The notes under the pieces are model-generated. The model was not told the origin of the DNA, searched no databases, and worked only from the letters and a program-made list of their open reading frames with translations. Shown piece after piece: positions 26,717-35,091 of a stretch of 64,000 nucleotides of DNA. A program made the position numbers and the translations under genes. Source of the DNA: DASXTK01 sp050744325 (GTDB taxonomy: Bacteria > Actinomycetota > Acidimicrobiia > Acidimicrobiales > VFJN01); the NCBI GenBank assembly GCA_050744325.1, contig JBOGHK010000168.1:3013-67012 (forward strand), in the 5' to 3' direction. Position 1 is the stretch's first letter. The number at the start of each line of letters is the position of its first letter.

Positions 26717-29124
26717 CGCATCCCCCTGGTGGTCGCCAGCGCGGTGTGGTCGCCGGTCACGTCGGCCGCGGTGCGGTGCGTGCCGTCATCCGGGTCGGGC
26801 CGCGCCGCCAGGGCCTGGTCGGTGTGGTCGGTGTGGTCGGTGTGGTCGGTGTGGTCGGTGCGGTCGGTGTGGTCCGTGCGGTCTGCGGCCGGGGCCACGT
26901 GCACCGGCACGACCTTGAAGTTCGGGATCCGGCTGGTCGGGTCGAGCTCGTCCGCCGACGTGAGCCGGTTCGCGACCGGCCAGTGGTAGGGAAGGAACAC
27001 GGTGTCCCGACGCAGCCGTGGGTTCGCGGTCCAGGCCACGACCACGTCGCCACGACGGCTACCGAGCCGTACCGGCTCGCCCGCGACCAGGCCGCACGCG
27101 GCGGCGGTCTCCGGGTGGACCTCCACCACGGGCTCGGGGCTCACCGCGACCAGCGCGGGGATCCGGCGCGTCTGCGCGCCCGACAGGTAGTGGTGCAGCA
27201 CCCGCCCGGTGGTCAGCACCAGCGTCTCGCTCGGTGCCGCACCGGACCTCGCTGCCCCAGGCGCCAAGGCGGGTCCTGCCCGCGCCGGCAGGCGACCAGT
27301 CGCGAGGGCAGGCGCCGCAGCCGCGGTTGGGGGGCGCGTCGCAGCAGGCGCCGCGGCCGTCGTCGCGGGGACAGGCACCGCGCCCGTGATTCCGGCCTCG
27401 GTCGCGGGGACAGGCGCCGCGGCCGTGGGTGGAGCCGCTACGGTCGGCTCGATCCGCACGAAGCGGGCGCGGCCGTCGGGGTGCCCGAAGCGCTCGGTGT
27501 GCAGCATCGGGGTCCCGGGGTGGTGTTCACCGGGGCACGGCCAGAACAGGCCGTCGCCCTCGCGTAGGCGGTCCCAGGTGATCCCCGCGTAGTCGACCGG
27601 GCCTCCGGCGGACACCCGGCGCAGCTCGTCGAACACCTCCCGGCCCCGGACATAGCGAAGGTGCCGACCTGCGCCCAGACGGTTGGCCAGGTTGCGCAGG
27701 ACGTCGATCTCGCTGCGACCGGCGGTCGGCGGGACCGCCTGGTCGCAGCGGAGCACCCGCCCCTCCAGCGAGGTGATCGTGCCCTCGATCTCGCCGAACG
27801 TGGTGCCGGGCAGCACCACCGTGGCCTGCCGAGCGGTCTCGGAGAGGAAGGGATCGATCACCACGAGGTGGTCGAGATGGTCGAGCGCGGCTGCGGTGTG
27901 GACCAGGTCGGGCGCCGAGACCATGGGGTTGGTGGACAGCAACAGCATCCCCGCCACCGAGCCGGCGCGGCCGTCGGCCAGCAGCTCGACGTAGGTCCGC
28001 CCCCGTCCCGGGAGCGCCGACTCGGGCACGCCCCAGCGCTCGGCCACCACCCGACGGTGGTCGGGGTTCTCGACGGACCGCCCGGAAGGCAGCTGGTCGC
28101 AGCGCTGACCGTGCTCACGACCGCCCTGGCCGTTGCGTTGGCCTGTGAGCATGTCGATGCCGCAGCCGGGCCGCCCGACGTGGCCTCGGGCCAGTGCCAA
28201 GTTGAGCCAGGCGCGCACGTTGGCCACCCCGGTGACCTGCTGCTCGGCGCCCCGGGCGTGGAGGTACATGGCCCGGTCGGCCTGCGCCAGCAGCGCAGCG
28301 ACTTCGCGGACGTGGGCTGCGGGGACGCCGGCGGTCGCGTCGACAGCCTCGGGGGTCCACCGCTCCGCGCCGACGAGCGCCTCACCCAGGCCAGTGGTGC
28401 GTGCCGAGCAGAACTCCTCGTCGATGCCGCCCAGATGTGCGATCTCGCGCAGCAGGCCGTTCGCGACGACGGCGTCGGTCCCGGGGCGCAGGGGAAGCCA
28501 GCAGTCGTCGTCAGTGACGAACCGGCCGGCCCGCGGGTCGATCACCACGACCCGACCGCCCCGGCGCCGGAGCTTCGCGAGCAGCGACGGGATGGCCACC
28601 GGGAACGAGGACGACAGGTTCGCGCCGATCACCACGGCGACTTGGGCTCGGTCGAGCTCCGCGAGTGGCGTCGGTGCCCGGTCGATGCCGAACGCCTGCG
28701 TGTAGGCGACCCCCGCCGAGGTCATGCACATCCGCCCGTTGAGGTCGACGTGCGGGGTGCGCAGCGTCAGGCGAGCGAACTTCCCGACCAGGTAGGCGAC
28801 CTCGTTGGTCAACGACCCCCCGCTGAGCACCGCGTTGGCGGCGGGGCCTCGCTCGGCGGCGATGCGCGCGAACCCGGCGGCGGCCCGGTCGAGGGCCGTG
28901 TCCCAGTCGGTCTCGACCAGCCGACTCCCCTGGCGGACGAGGGGGCGGACCAGGCGGTCGGAGTGGTGGATCTGCTCTGTGGCCGAGCGGCCCTTCGCAC
29001 ACAGGGCTCCGCGGGTGAGCGGCGAACCCTTCCAAAGCTCGATGCCCACGACGGTGCCCCCGGTCTCGCGGAGGCCGAGCCCACAGTTCAGGGCGCAGTA
29101 GGGGCAGTGGGTCAACGCCACCAT
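26713..29124 (-). CDS. nasA: Assimilatory nitrate reductase, molybdopterin catalytic subunit
   Basis: 803 residues. The N-terminal [4Fe-4S] site reads CPYCALNCG with the fourth Cys in GALCAKGRSATEQ. The molybdopterin oxidoreductase core follows (LNGRMCMTSAGVAYTQAFG, VVVIDPRAGRFVTDDDC, ANVRAWLNLALARGHVGRPG, MLLLSTNPMVSAPD) and a molydopterin-dinucleotide-binding domain (TGRVLHHYLSGAQTRRIPAL). It reduces nitrate to nitrite in the cytoplasm, probably with ferredoxin since no reductase subunit is encoded. Two odd features: an Ala/Pro-rich insert (~res 560-630) between the core and the C-terminal domain, and a (Thr-Asp-His)n tail encoded by a 9-nt repeat. Confidence 0.93.
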   Translation of the reverse strand: MVALTHCPYCALNCGLGLRETGGTVVGIELWKGSPLTRGALCAKGRSATEQIHHSDRLVRPLVRQGSRLVETDWDTALDRAAAGFARIAAERGPAANAVLSGGSLTNEVAYLVGKFARLTLRTPHVDLNGRMCMTSAGVAYTQAFGIDRAPTPLAELDRAQVAVVIGANLSSSFPVAIPSLLAKLRRRGGRVVVIDPRAGRFVTDDDCWLPLRPGTDAVVANGLLREIAHLGGIDEEFCSARTTGLGEALVGAERWTPEAVDATAGVPAAHVREVAALLAQADRAMYLHARGAEQQVTGVANVRAWLNLALARGHVGRPGCGIDMLTGQRNGQGGREHGQRCDQLPSGRSVENPDHRRVVAERWGVPESALPGRGRTYVELLADGRAGSVAGMLLLSTNPMVSAPDLVHTAAALDHLDHLVVIDPFLSETARQATVVLPGTTFGEIEGTITSLEGRVLRCDQAVPPTAGRSEIDVLRNLANRLGAGRHLRYVRGREVFDELRRVSAGGPVDYAGITWDRLREGDGLFWPCPGEHHPGTPMLHTERFGHPDGRARFVRIEPTVAAPPTAAAPVPATEAGITGAVPVPATTAAAPAATRPPTAAAAPALATGRLPARAGPALAPGAARSGAAPSETLVLTTGRVLHHYLSGAQTRRIPALVAVSPEPVVEVHPETAAACGLVAGEPVRLGSRRGDVVVAWTANPRLRRDTVFLPYHWPVANRLTSADELDPTSRIPNFKVVPVHVAPAADRTDHTDRTDHTDHTDHTDHTDQALAARPDPDDGTHRTAADVTGDHTALATTRGMR
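26816..26883. repeat. 9-nt tandem repeat inside the 3' end of nasA
   Basis: About seven copies of GTGGTCGGT with single-base variants (GCGGTCGGT, GTGGTCCGT) lie head to tail. On the coding (minus) strand they read as repeated Thr-Asp-His/Arg triplets following the conserved NFKVVPVHVA region. Unit length is a multiple of three, so copy-number change keeps the frame. Confidence 0.9.
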
Positions 29125-29491
29125 GCATGCATGATCGGGGGGCCCGATGTCGGTGGCACGGCTGTCCCGTTAACCGTGCGACGCGGTTGACTCGCAGCTT
29201 CCGGCGCCGCACCGTCAACGGCGGGTAACGCCCCCGAAACGTTCTGTGAGCGGACGCCACCGGACCGTGCACTGGCGTCGGCCACGGGGCGAACGTGCCG
29301 ACGATCCGGCCCGCTGCCTCCTGAGCACGACGCTCGAGAGGCGCTCCGGCGGTTCGACGACGCTCAATCGTCCTGCCCTCTCGTCGGGTGGTTCGACCCG
29401 GGGGTCGGGCACCGTGCGAGCAGGTCGGACATCCGATCCACCCGCCGTCGCAACACCTGCCCGCTGCCCGCCGACGCCGGTCCGAAGGGGG
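29125..29491. promoter_or_regulatory. nasA upstream region with an imperfect inverted repeat (29169-29191)
   Basis: This 367-nt gap separates the nasA start from the end of the DUF222/HNH gene. GTTAACCG (29169-29176) and CGGTTGAC (29184-29191) form arms matching at 7 of 8 positions, 45 nt upstream of nasA. The 9-mer TTAACCGTG within it recurs at 3294-3302 before the HemD-wHTH gene. The remainder (29220-29491) holds no convincing gene, tRNA or repeat. Confidence 0.35.
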
Positions 29492-30700
29492 TTAGCGGGT
29501 GTCGGGGGGCACTGGTCGGTCGGGGTCGAGGAGTTGGGTGCCGGAGCGTTGCTCGAAGTTGTAGGTCCACCAGTTGTGGGTGTCGCAGGCGGATCGCCCG
29601 TTCTCTTGGGTGGTGAACCCGCCGTGGCACACGGGGTCGAGGTGGTCGATGTGGCAGCGCTCGGCGGGGACCTTGCAGGTGGGGTGGAAGCACCAGCGGT
29701 CACGCAGCTCGATCGCCCTCCGCAGGCCTCCCCGGAAGAACCGGGCTCGTTTGGAGAGCTCGATCACCCGCTTGCCGGGCCCGTAGATGATCCGCTCGAT
29801 ATCGGCGTGGCCGAGGTGGGGTACGAGCAGGCCGGGGGCGATGACCGCGCCCGACGCAAGCTCGCACATGCGCTCGACCGTGCCAGTGCCGACATGCACG
29901 GTAACCAGTGGCCGGGGACGCTTGCCGTGGGCAGGAGCGGTCATGGCTCGCCGCGCCATCTCGGCGAGCGCGTCGGCGCGGCGCTGCGCTGGGGTACGCG
30001 CCAGGTGTTCATTGCGGGTGTCGTCACCGTGGACGGCCCGGGCAGACTCCCAGTCGTTGCGGTAGAGCTCGTCGGTGATCCGGGTCAGGGCTTCGAGGAA
30101 CTCGGCGCCCTGGACAGGGTCCAACAACCCGTCGATGCGAACCATGCCCCGCAACGTCTCGGACGCGTGCAGGTTGCGGGCCTCGACGTCGTCGTGGGCT
30201 TGGCGTTCCTCTTCGTCCTGGTCGACGAGCGCCTCCCAGTAGCGCAGATCACCCAGGAACGCCTCGAACCGCTGAGACGCGGCGCGGCGCACCAGCTCGT
30301 GTTCGTGGCGGGAGAACGCGTCGGCGGTCCCCGTTCGTGGCGACGCTGCCCGTTTGCAGAGCTCGACGGCGCGTTCACGGTCGATGTCACCGGCCTCGAA
30401 CGCCGCGCGCGTGACCGGCGCCAACCGCAACCGCCGCGTCAACCCGGCCAGGGCCTTGGCGGCACCAGCTGCGGCGCCAGTGCGGCGCGCCAGCCACGCC
30501 CACAGCGCCTTGGAGCCGTCGCGGCGCCACAGCTTGCGCCGGTCGATCTCGGCGACCAGTCGGGCCTGCTGAGCGACGAGCATGCTGTCGAGCTGGTGGA
30601 GGTCGGGCATGGCTGCGACCAGGTCGTCATCGCTCAGCGACGCCACGTCGTCGGCTCGGAGGCTTTCGATCGCCTCACGAAGCCTGACAAGCCCTTGCAT
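29492..30700 (-). CDS. DUF222 / HNH endonuclease domain protein
   Basis: 402 residues. The N-terminal ~250 residues are the helical DUF222 domain (13E12-repeat type), the C-terminal ~90 an HNH nuclease with CHIDHLDPVCHGGF and ENGRSACDTHNWW plus the zinc-type CFHPTCKVP. These proteins are multicopy in actinobacteria, are often SOS-inducible and behave like mobile or selfish elements; their biological job is not settled. The start codon has no SD, and a degenerate SOS-like box lies 24 nt upstream, consistent with a leaderless SOS promoter. Confidence 0.92.
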   Translation of the reverse strand: MQGLVRLREAIESLRADDVASLSDDDLVAAMPDLHQLDSMLVAQQARLVAEIDRRKLWRRDGSKALWAWLARRTGAAAGAAKALAGLTRRLRLAPVTRAAFEAGDIDRERAVELCKRAASPRTGTADAFSRHEHELVRRAASQRFEAFLGDLRYWEALVDQDEEERQAHDDVEARNLHASETLRGMVRIDGLLDPVQGAEFLEALTRITDELYRNDWESARAVHGDDTRNEHLARTPAQRRADALAEMARRAMTAPAHGKRPRPLVTVHVGTGTVERMCELASGAVIAPGLLVPHLGHADIERIIYGPGKRVIELSKRARFFRGGLRRAIELRDRWCFHPTCKVPAERCHIDHLDPVCHGGFTTQENGRSACDTHNWWTYNFEQRSGTQLLDPDRPVPPDTR

Positions 30701-30723
30701 GTGACGACACTACCATAGAATAC

Positions 30724-30735
30724 GAACATACGTAT
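30724..30735. promoter_or_regulatory. Degenerate LexA/SOS-like box before the DUF222/HNH gene
   Basis: GAACATACGTAT resembles the actinobacterial LexA box GAAC-N4-GTTC with one arm altered (GTAT); within it CATACGTATG is a perfect palindrome. It is 24 nt upstream of the divergent-reading HNH start. Related 13E12 genes commonly carry such boxes. Confidence 0.4.
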
Positions 30736-30769
30736 GGGATATCTCTTGGCTGCACCACCCTCACGATGT

Positions 30770-31210
30770 GGGGTGAGGGGACTCGACGCTGGTGGAACCG
30801 CTTCGACTTGTCGGCTTGGGCCAGGCGCCGATGTCGACGATGCGGAAGCGTTCGGGGGCGGGGATGAGGATGTCGCCTCGGTCGTTGATGTCGACGGCGA
30901 TCGAGTTGTTCGGATCCCCGGGGCCGTCGACGACGGTGTATCTGCCCCATCTGCGGGCGCGACAGCCGCCAACAGTGCCCCCACACGCCAGGGCCCGGAT
31001 CCTGGCGGCCCCGGGATATCGCACCGAACCCCGCCGGGTTCCTCACCGTGGTCGAGCAGCACGATCGCGGTCGCGACGGCGTGGTCGCGGAGGGGCTCGA
31101 TCGACAGGATCGTCTCGTCCTCGCTGAGCGTCGGGCGGAGCTGCGTGCGACGACGCGCTCGTCGCCAACGGCCTCCCCACCAGCAGGCGCTTGGCCGTCG
31201 AATAGGCGCT
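30770..31210 (-). pseudogene. Decayed gene remnant
   Basis: Two protein-like stretches on the minus strand lie in different frames. Around 31150-31030 one reads LSEDETILSIEPLRDHAVAT followed by AIVLLDHGEEPGGVRC. At about 30950-30800 the other reads NNSIAVDINDRGDILIPAPE followed by RFRIVDIGAWPK. The second resembles the INDRGD units of HAF-repeat-type secreted proteins. No frame spans both, and no start or stop fits, so it looks like a frameshifted fragment between the HNH gene and the SDR gene. Function of the ancestor is uncertain. Confidence 0.5.
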
Positions 31211-31383
31211 GGACATCCGGGACAAGCTAGGGGACGTCGACCGAGGTGCCGGCGCAGCGCACCCGGTCCGCCGACCACTTGACCTGGGGCGAGTCCGCGG
31301 CGACCGCCTCGGACGCGCGTCGGGCCGTGACATAGAGTGCACGCAATCGTTCGCTGTGGATCTGCCGGGCAAGGGGGGACGCG

Positions 31384-32283
31384 ATGAACACGATGAAGGG
31401 CCGGGTCGCGATCATCACCGGTGCTGGTCGGGGCATCGGGCGTGAGCACGCGCTGCTGTTCGCTGCAGAGGGTGCCAAGGTCGTCGTCAACGACCTGGGC
31501 GGCGACCCGGACGGCACCGGAGCCGACGCATCGCCGGCCAACCAGGTGGTCGACGAGATCGTCGCCGGTGGAGGCGAGGCGGTCGCCAACCACGACGACG
31601 TCTGTGACTGGGACGGGGCCAAGCGCCTAGTAGACACGGCGATCGACCAGTACGGCGACCTGCACGTGCTGGTCAACAACGCCGGGATCCTCCGCGACCG
31701 GATGTTGGTCAACATGACCGAGGACGAGTGGGACGCCGTGGTGAAGGTCCACCTCAAGGGCCACTTCGCCCCCTTGCGGCACGCCGCCGCGCACTGGCGC
31801 GAGCAAGCGAAGGACGGCGTCGAGGCGAAGCGGGCCGTGGTCAACACGTCGTCCACGTCGGGGCTGTTCGGCAACGTCGGCCAGACCAACTACGGCGCCG
31901 CCAAGATGGGCATCGGCGCGCTGACGATCATCGCCGCCCAGGAGCTGCGCCGCTACGGCGTGCGGGTCAACGCCATCGCTCCCGCCGCGCTCACCCGCCT
32001 GACGGCCGGGCTGACCGGGCCCGTGGAGGAGCGGGCCGGCGGCGACTCGGCGATGGACCCGGCCAATGTCTCGCCCTTCGTCGCCTACCTCTCGACCGAG
32101 CACTGCCCGATCAACGGCCGGGTCTTCTTCGTGGTCGGCGGGCAGGTCCACCTGTTCCAGCCGTGGGCGCTGATCGACAAGATCGAGACCGAGGGCCGTT
32201 GGACGGTCGAGGACCTCGAGCTCGAGGGCGCCCGGTTCGCCGACGTGCCCTTCGAGCTCGGCAACCCGTTCGGCGGCGGCTGA
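31384..32283 (+). CDS. Short-chain dehydrogenase/reductase, 3-hydroxyacyl-CoA dehydrogenase-like
   Basis: 299 residues with SD AAGGGGGGA. Rossmann motif TGAGRGIG (res ~12-19), NNAGI, catalytic Ser in NTSSTSGLFG and YGAAK (Tyr/Lys). The VVNDLGGDPDGTG segment after strand 2 and the C-terminal extension resemble the (3R)-hydroxyacyl-CoA dehydrogenase domain of multifunctional enzyme 2 and steroid SDRs. It probably oxidises a hydroxyacyl-CoA or hydroxysteroid with NAD(P). It is convergent with the acyl-CoA ligase gene, separated by a repeat array. Confidence 0.92.
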   Translation: MNTMKGRVAIITGAGRGIGREHALLFAAEGAKVVVNDLGGDPDGTGADASPANQVVDEIVAGGGEAVANHDDVCDWDGAKRLVDTAIDQYGDLHVLVNNAGILRDRMLVNMTEDEWDAVVKVHLKGHFAPLRHAAAHWREQAKDGVEAKRAVVNTSSTSGLFGNVGQTNYGAAKMGIGALTIIAAQELRRYGVRVNAIAPAALTRLTAGLTGPVEERAGGDSAMDPANVSPFVAYLSTEHCPINGRVFFVVGGQVHLFQPWALIDKIETEGRWTVEDLELEGARFADVPFELGNPFGGG

Positions 32284-32407
32284 CGTAGCGGTCCGGGAGA
32301 TCGAAGCGAGCTGACGTAGCGGTCCGCGAGATCGAACCGAGCCGACGCATGCCGGTCCGGGACATTGAACCGAGCCGACGATGCCGGTCCGGGAGATCGA
32401 GCCGAAC
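32281..32407. repeat. Four degenerate 31-33-nt tandem repeats between convergent genes
   Basis: Units start at 32281, 32312, 32343 and 32376. All share the core GGTCCGGGAGATCGA (with variants GCGAG and GACATTG) and end in a CGAGC/CGAAC block. The array starts inside the SDR stop codon and ends 18 nt before the ligase stop, so it fills the whole intergenic region. Confidence 0.8.
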
Positions 32408-32424
32408 AGCGCCAGAGCGGCGAG

Positions 32425-34116
32425 CTAACGGTCGGCTTGCGCGGTGACGTCGCCCGACCAGGTGCCGTAGAGGGCTCGCAGCTCGCTCTTGCGGATCTTG
32501 CCGGTCGGCAGGCGGGGCAACTCGTCGACGAACGCCACGTCACGGGGGCACTTGAACCCGGCGAGACGCTCACGGCAGTGGCGCTGGAGCTCCGCCACGA
32601 GCGCGTCGCCCGGCTCGGTGCACGGCGCGGGCTGGACCACGGCGAGCAGACGCTCGCCCATCTCGGGATCGGGTACGCCGATGACCGCGACGTCCAGCAC
32701 GCCGGGATGCACGACCAGCACGTCCTCGATCTCCCGGGGGTAGATGTTGACGCCTCCGGAGATGACGGTGTGCGCCACCCGGTCAGTGAGGTAGAGGTAG
32801 CCCTCGTCGTCGAGGTAGCCGATGTCGCCGAGAGTCGCCCAGCCACGATCGTTCTGCACCTCGGCGGTCTTGGCGGGGTCGCCGTGGTACTCGAACGTGG
32901 TCCAGCTCTCGAACCACACCTGACCGGCCTCACCGGGCGGCAGCTCCTCACCGTCGGCGCCGACGATGTGAGCCGCGCCCATCAGCGACCGGCCGACCGA
33001 GCCGCGGTGGGCGCGCCACTCCTCCGGGCCAATGGCGCAGAACCCGACGCCCTCCGAGGCCGAGTAGTACTCGTGGACGATCGGCCCGAGCCAGTCGAGC
33101 ATCGAGTCCTTGACGTCGGGTGGGCAGGGCGCGGCGGCGTGGACGACCATCTCCAGGCTTCCCACGTCGTAGGCGGCACGGACCTCGGGATCGAGCTTGA
33201 GCAGCCGCACGAAGTGGGTGGGGACGAACTGGGCGTGGGTGACCCGGTGGAGCTGGATCGCCTGCAGCGTCGCCTCCGCGTCGAACCGGTCGAGGACCAC
33301 CACCGTGCCACCGATCCGGTGCGCCGCCATGGACCATGCCAGCGGAGCTGCGTGGTAAAGCGGCGCCGGACTGAGGTAGATCATGCCGGCGCGGTAGCCG
33401 AACAGCGCCGAGACCACCTGGTCGAGACCACCGCCGCTGCCGAACGGTGCGCCGGTGAGCGGGGGCATGATGCCCTTCGGTCGGCCGGTCGTGCCCGACG
33501 AGTAGAACATGTAGGCGCCCTCGACCTCGTCGGCCGGATCGATGGGCGGGGCAGCGCCGACAGCGGCGTCGTAGTCCTCCCAGCCGCCGAGCTGGACGGC
33601 GTCGCCGGTGCTGCCGGCTCCGGCCCCGGCGGTGCCTCCGGTGGCGTCGGCGGTCCGCGCGCCGCTGGCCCCGGCCCCGGCGGCTTCTCCGTTCGCGTCG
33701 GCGGCGGTGTCGAGGCCGCGGCCGACGAGTAGGCGGGTCGGTGGCAGGGAGCCGAGGGCGCCGTCGAGCCGGGCGAGGAGCGACCCGAGCGGCGCGGTCG
33801 ACACCACGGCCTGGGCACCGCAGTCGGCGATGACGTAGCCGGCCTCCTCCGGACCGAGGTGCCAGTTGACCGGCGTGAGGTACAGGCCTGATCGCTGTGC
33901 CGCCCAGGCCACCTCGAAGTAGGCGGCCTGGTTGTCGAGCAGGACGGCGACGTGATCGCCCGCACGCAGCCCACGCTCGCGCCACAGGCCCGCAAGTCGG
34001 CGGGACCGGTCGTCGAGGTCGCCGTAGCTGAGCCTCCGCCCGGAGGGGTACTCGATCACCGCAGGTTGGTGCGGCGCCGAAGCGGCATGGATCGAGGGAC
34101 TGAGATCCGCTGCCAT
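32425..34116 (-). CDS. Acyl-CoA synthetase / fatty-acid-CoA ligase (AMP-forming)
   Basis: 563 residues from the ATG at 34116. AMP-binding P-loop region MFYSSGTTGRPKGIMPPL, adenylate motif YYSASEGVGF, hinge GYLYLTDRVAHTVISGGVNI and C-terminal catalytic Lys in LPTGKIRKSEL. It activates a carboxylic acid as a CoA thioester; the substrate is unknown but the neighbouring SDR, FAD oxidoreductase and LLM enzyme suggest a lipid, terpenoid or steroid-like acid. An insert of two 17-residue Ala/Gly-rich copies (res ~135-170) sits in the N-terminal domain. No SD precedes the start and a palindrome lies 4 nt upstream, so the transcript may be nearly leaderless. Confidence 0.92.
   Translation of the reverse strand: MAADLSPSIHAASAPHQPAVIEYPSGRRLSYGDLDDRSRRLAGLWRERGLRAGDHVAVLLDNQAAYFEVAWAAQRSGLYLTPVNWHLGPEEAGYVIADCGAQAVVSTAPLGSLLARLDGALGSLPPTRLLVGRGLDTAADANGEAAGAGASGARTADATGGTAGAGAGSTGDAVQLGGWEDYDAAVGAAPPIDPADEVEGAYMFYSSGTTGRPKGIMPPLTGAPFGSGGGLDQVVSALFGYRAGMIYLSPAPLYHAAPLAWSMAAHRIGGTVVVLDRFDAEATLQAIQLHRVTHAQFVPTHFVRLLKLDPEVRAAYDVGSLEMVVHAAAPCPPDVKDSMLDWLGPIVHEYYSASEGVGFCAIGPEEWRAHRGSVGRSLMGAAHIVGADGEELPPGEAGQVWFESWTTFEYHGDPAKTAEVQNDRGWATLGDIGYLDDEGYLYLTDRVAHTVISGGVNIYPREIEDVLVVHPGVLDVAVIGVPDPEMGERLLAVVQPAPCTEPGDALVAELQRHCRERLAGFKCPRDVAFVDELPRLPTGKIRKSELRALYGTWSGDVTAQADR
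33608..33709. repeat. Imperfect 51-nt duplication coding the Ala/Gly insert of the acyl-CoA ligase
   Basis: Two copies offset by 51 nt encode DANGEAAGAGASGARTA and DATGGTAGAGAGSTGDA. The offset is 17 codons, so the frame is kept. The insert has no counterpart in typical ligases of this family that I know. Confidence 0.65.
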
Positions 34117-34120
34117 CGAT

Positions 34121-34137
34121 GCACTGTAGATCAGTGC
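34121..34137. promoter_or_regulatory. Perfect inverted repeat abutting the acyl-CoA ligase start
   Basis: GCACTG-TAGAT-CAGTGC: six-base arms around five bases, 4 nt from the start codon. Position and size fit a TetR-type operator overlapping the promoter or start of a short-leader transcript. The regulator is not in the window. Confidence 0.5.
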
Positions 34138-34313
34138 TCTCTTTGTCGCAGCTGGGTGCAGCAGTGCCTCGTCTCCCCGGCCAGACGGCCGCCGTCTGGC
34201 TGTCGAGCGCCTTCTCGATGCCGGCTGCTCCGGCGTAGAGACCTCGCCAGAGCGGGGCAGGTTGGGCCGCCGAGAGGACGAAACTGTCACACCGGCTGAG
34301 GATGATGGTCGGC

Positions 34314-34979
34314 ATGGACGCGACCACCACCTCGCCCCCGGCATCAGCAGCAGCAGCAGTGCTGATCGGTGTCGTGGCGACGTTGCGCGGTCTGGTCGCC
34401 GGGCTGGACGTGGAGGCGGTGCCGGTAGCCGATGCCCCGGGTTGGTGGCGGCGCCTCGACGAGATCGATCGGCTCGTCGCTGCTGCAAAGGTGGTGCTGG
34501 CCCGGCGGGTCGACGAATCCAGCGCCGCCCATGACGCCGGTCTGCGGTCGACGGCGGAATGGTTCGCCGCGATAGCGGGCGCTTCGGTGCGGTCGGGCCA
34601 GGAGCTACTGGCGGCCTCCAAGCGGATCGCCGACCTGCCCGTGGTCGAGGCCGCGGTGCGCGACGGCGCCCTGTCGGCCGCGCAGGTGGGTCCGGTCGCG
34701 CATGCCGCCGAGGCCGACCCTGATGCTCAGCGCGACCTGGTGCGAGCGGCCCGAGTCTGCGGCTTCCGCGAGCGCCTACCAAGGATGGGCACTGGTCGCC
34801 GGGAGCGGCCGGCGGCCCATGGTCCCACCCGGACACCCGGACCATCCCGGCAATCCCACGCACCACACCAAGCCCCGACCCCGCAAGCGCCAGAACTCCG
34901 AGGACCATCGATCTCAGGTGCCGGCCGCTTGATCACCCGGCCAGCGAAGAACAACCACGGCTGCGCTGCACGTGCCTGA
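34314..34979 (+). pseudogene. Truncated, frameshifted DUF222/HNH gene
   Basis: The first ~150 codons read as the N-terminal DUF222 helical domain (WWRRLDEIDRLVAAAKVVLA, DAGLRSTAEWFAAIAGASVR). At about 34770 the domain breaks off. The typical C-terminal end of these proteins, YQGWALVAGSGRRPMVPPG, continues in the next frame (34702-34932). The HNH catalytic part and most of DUF222 are missing, so an internal deletion plus frameshift has inactivated it. It sits between the ligase and the FAD oxidoreductase and may be a remnant of an inserted 13E12-like element. Confidence 0.75.
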
Positions 34980-35091
34980 GCTTGCAACAGCCACATCCCC
35001 CAGCTCCTTGAAAACCGAAGAGACTGACCTCGCCGCCCGCTTGCGTGGCGGCATGAGCTGCGGCAAGGTCCCGTCGCCCTCACGTCACGGA

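Noticed and set aside
26816..26883. CRISPR-like array
   Set aside because: Nine-nt units without spacers, in frame inside nasA; a coding microsatellite.
29385..29420. tRNA-like GGTTCGACCC segment
   Set aside because: The bases on either side do not form a T-stem and no acceptor or anticodon arm can be drawn.
30634..31593. 319-codon minus-strand open frame before the SDR
   Set aside because: It is mostly antisense to the SDR gene and joins a genuine fragment to non-coding text; treated only as part of the decayed remnant.
32281..32407. CRISPR array
   Set aside because: Units abut directly with no unique spacers and no cas genes nearby.
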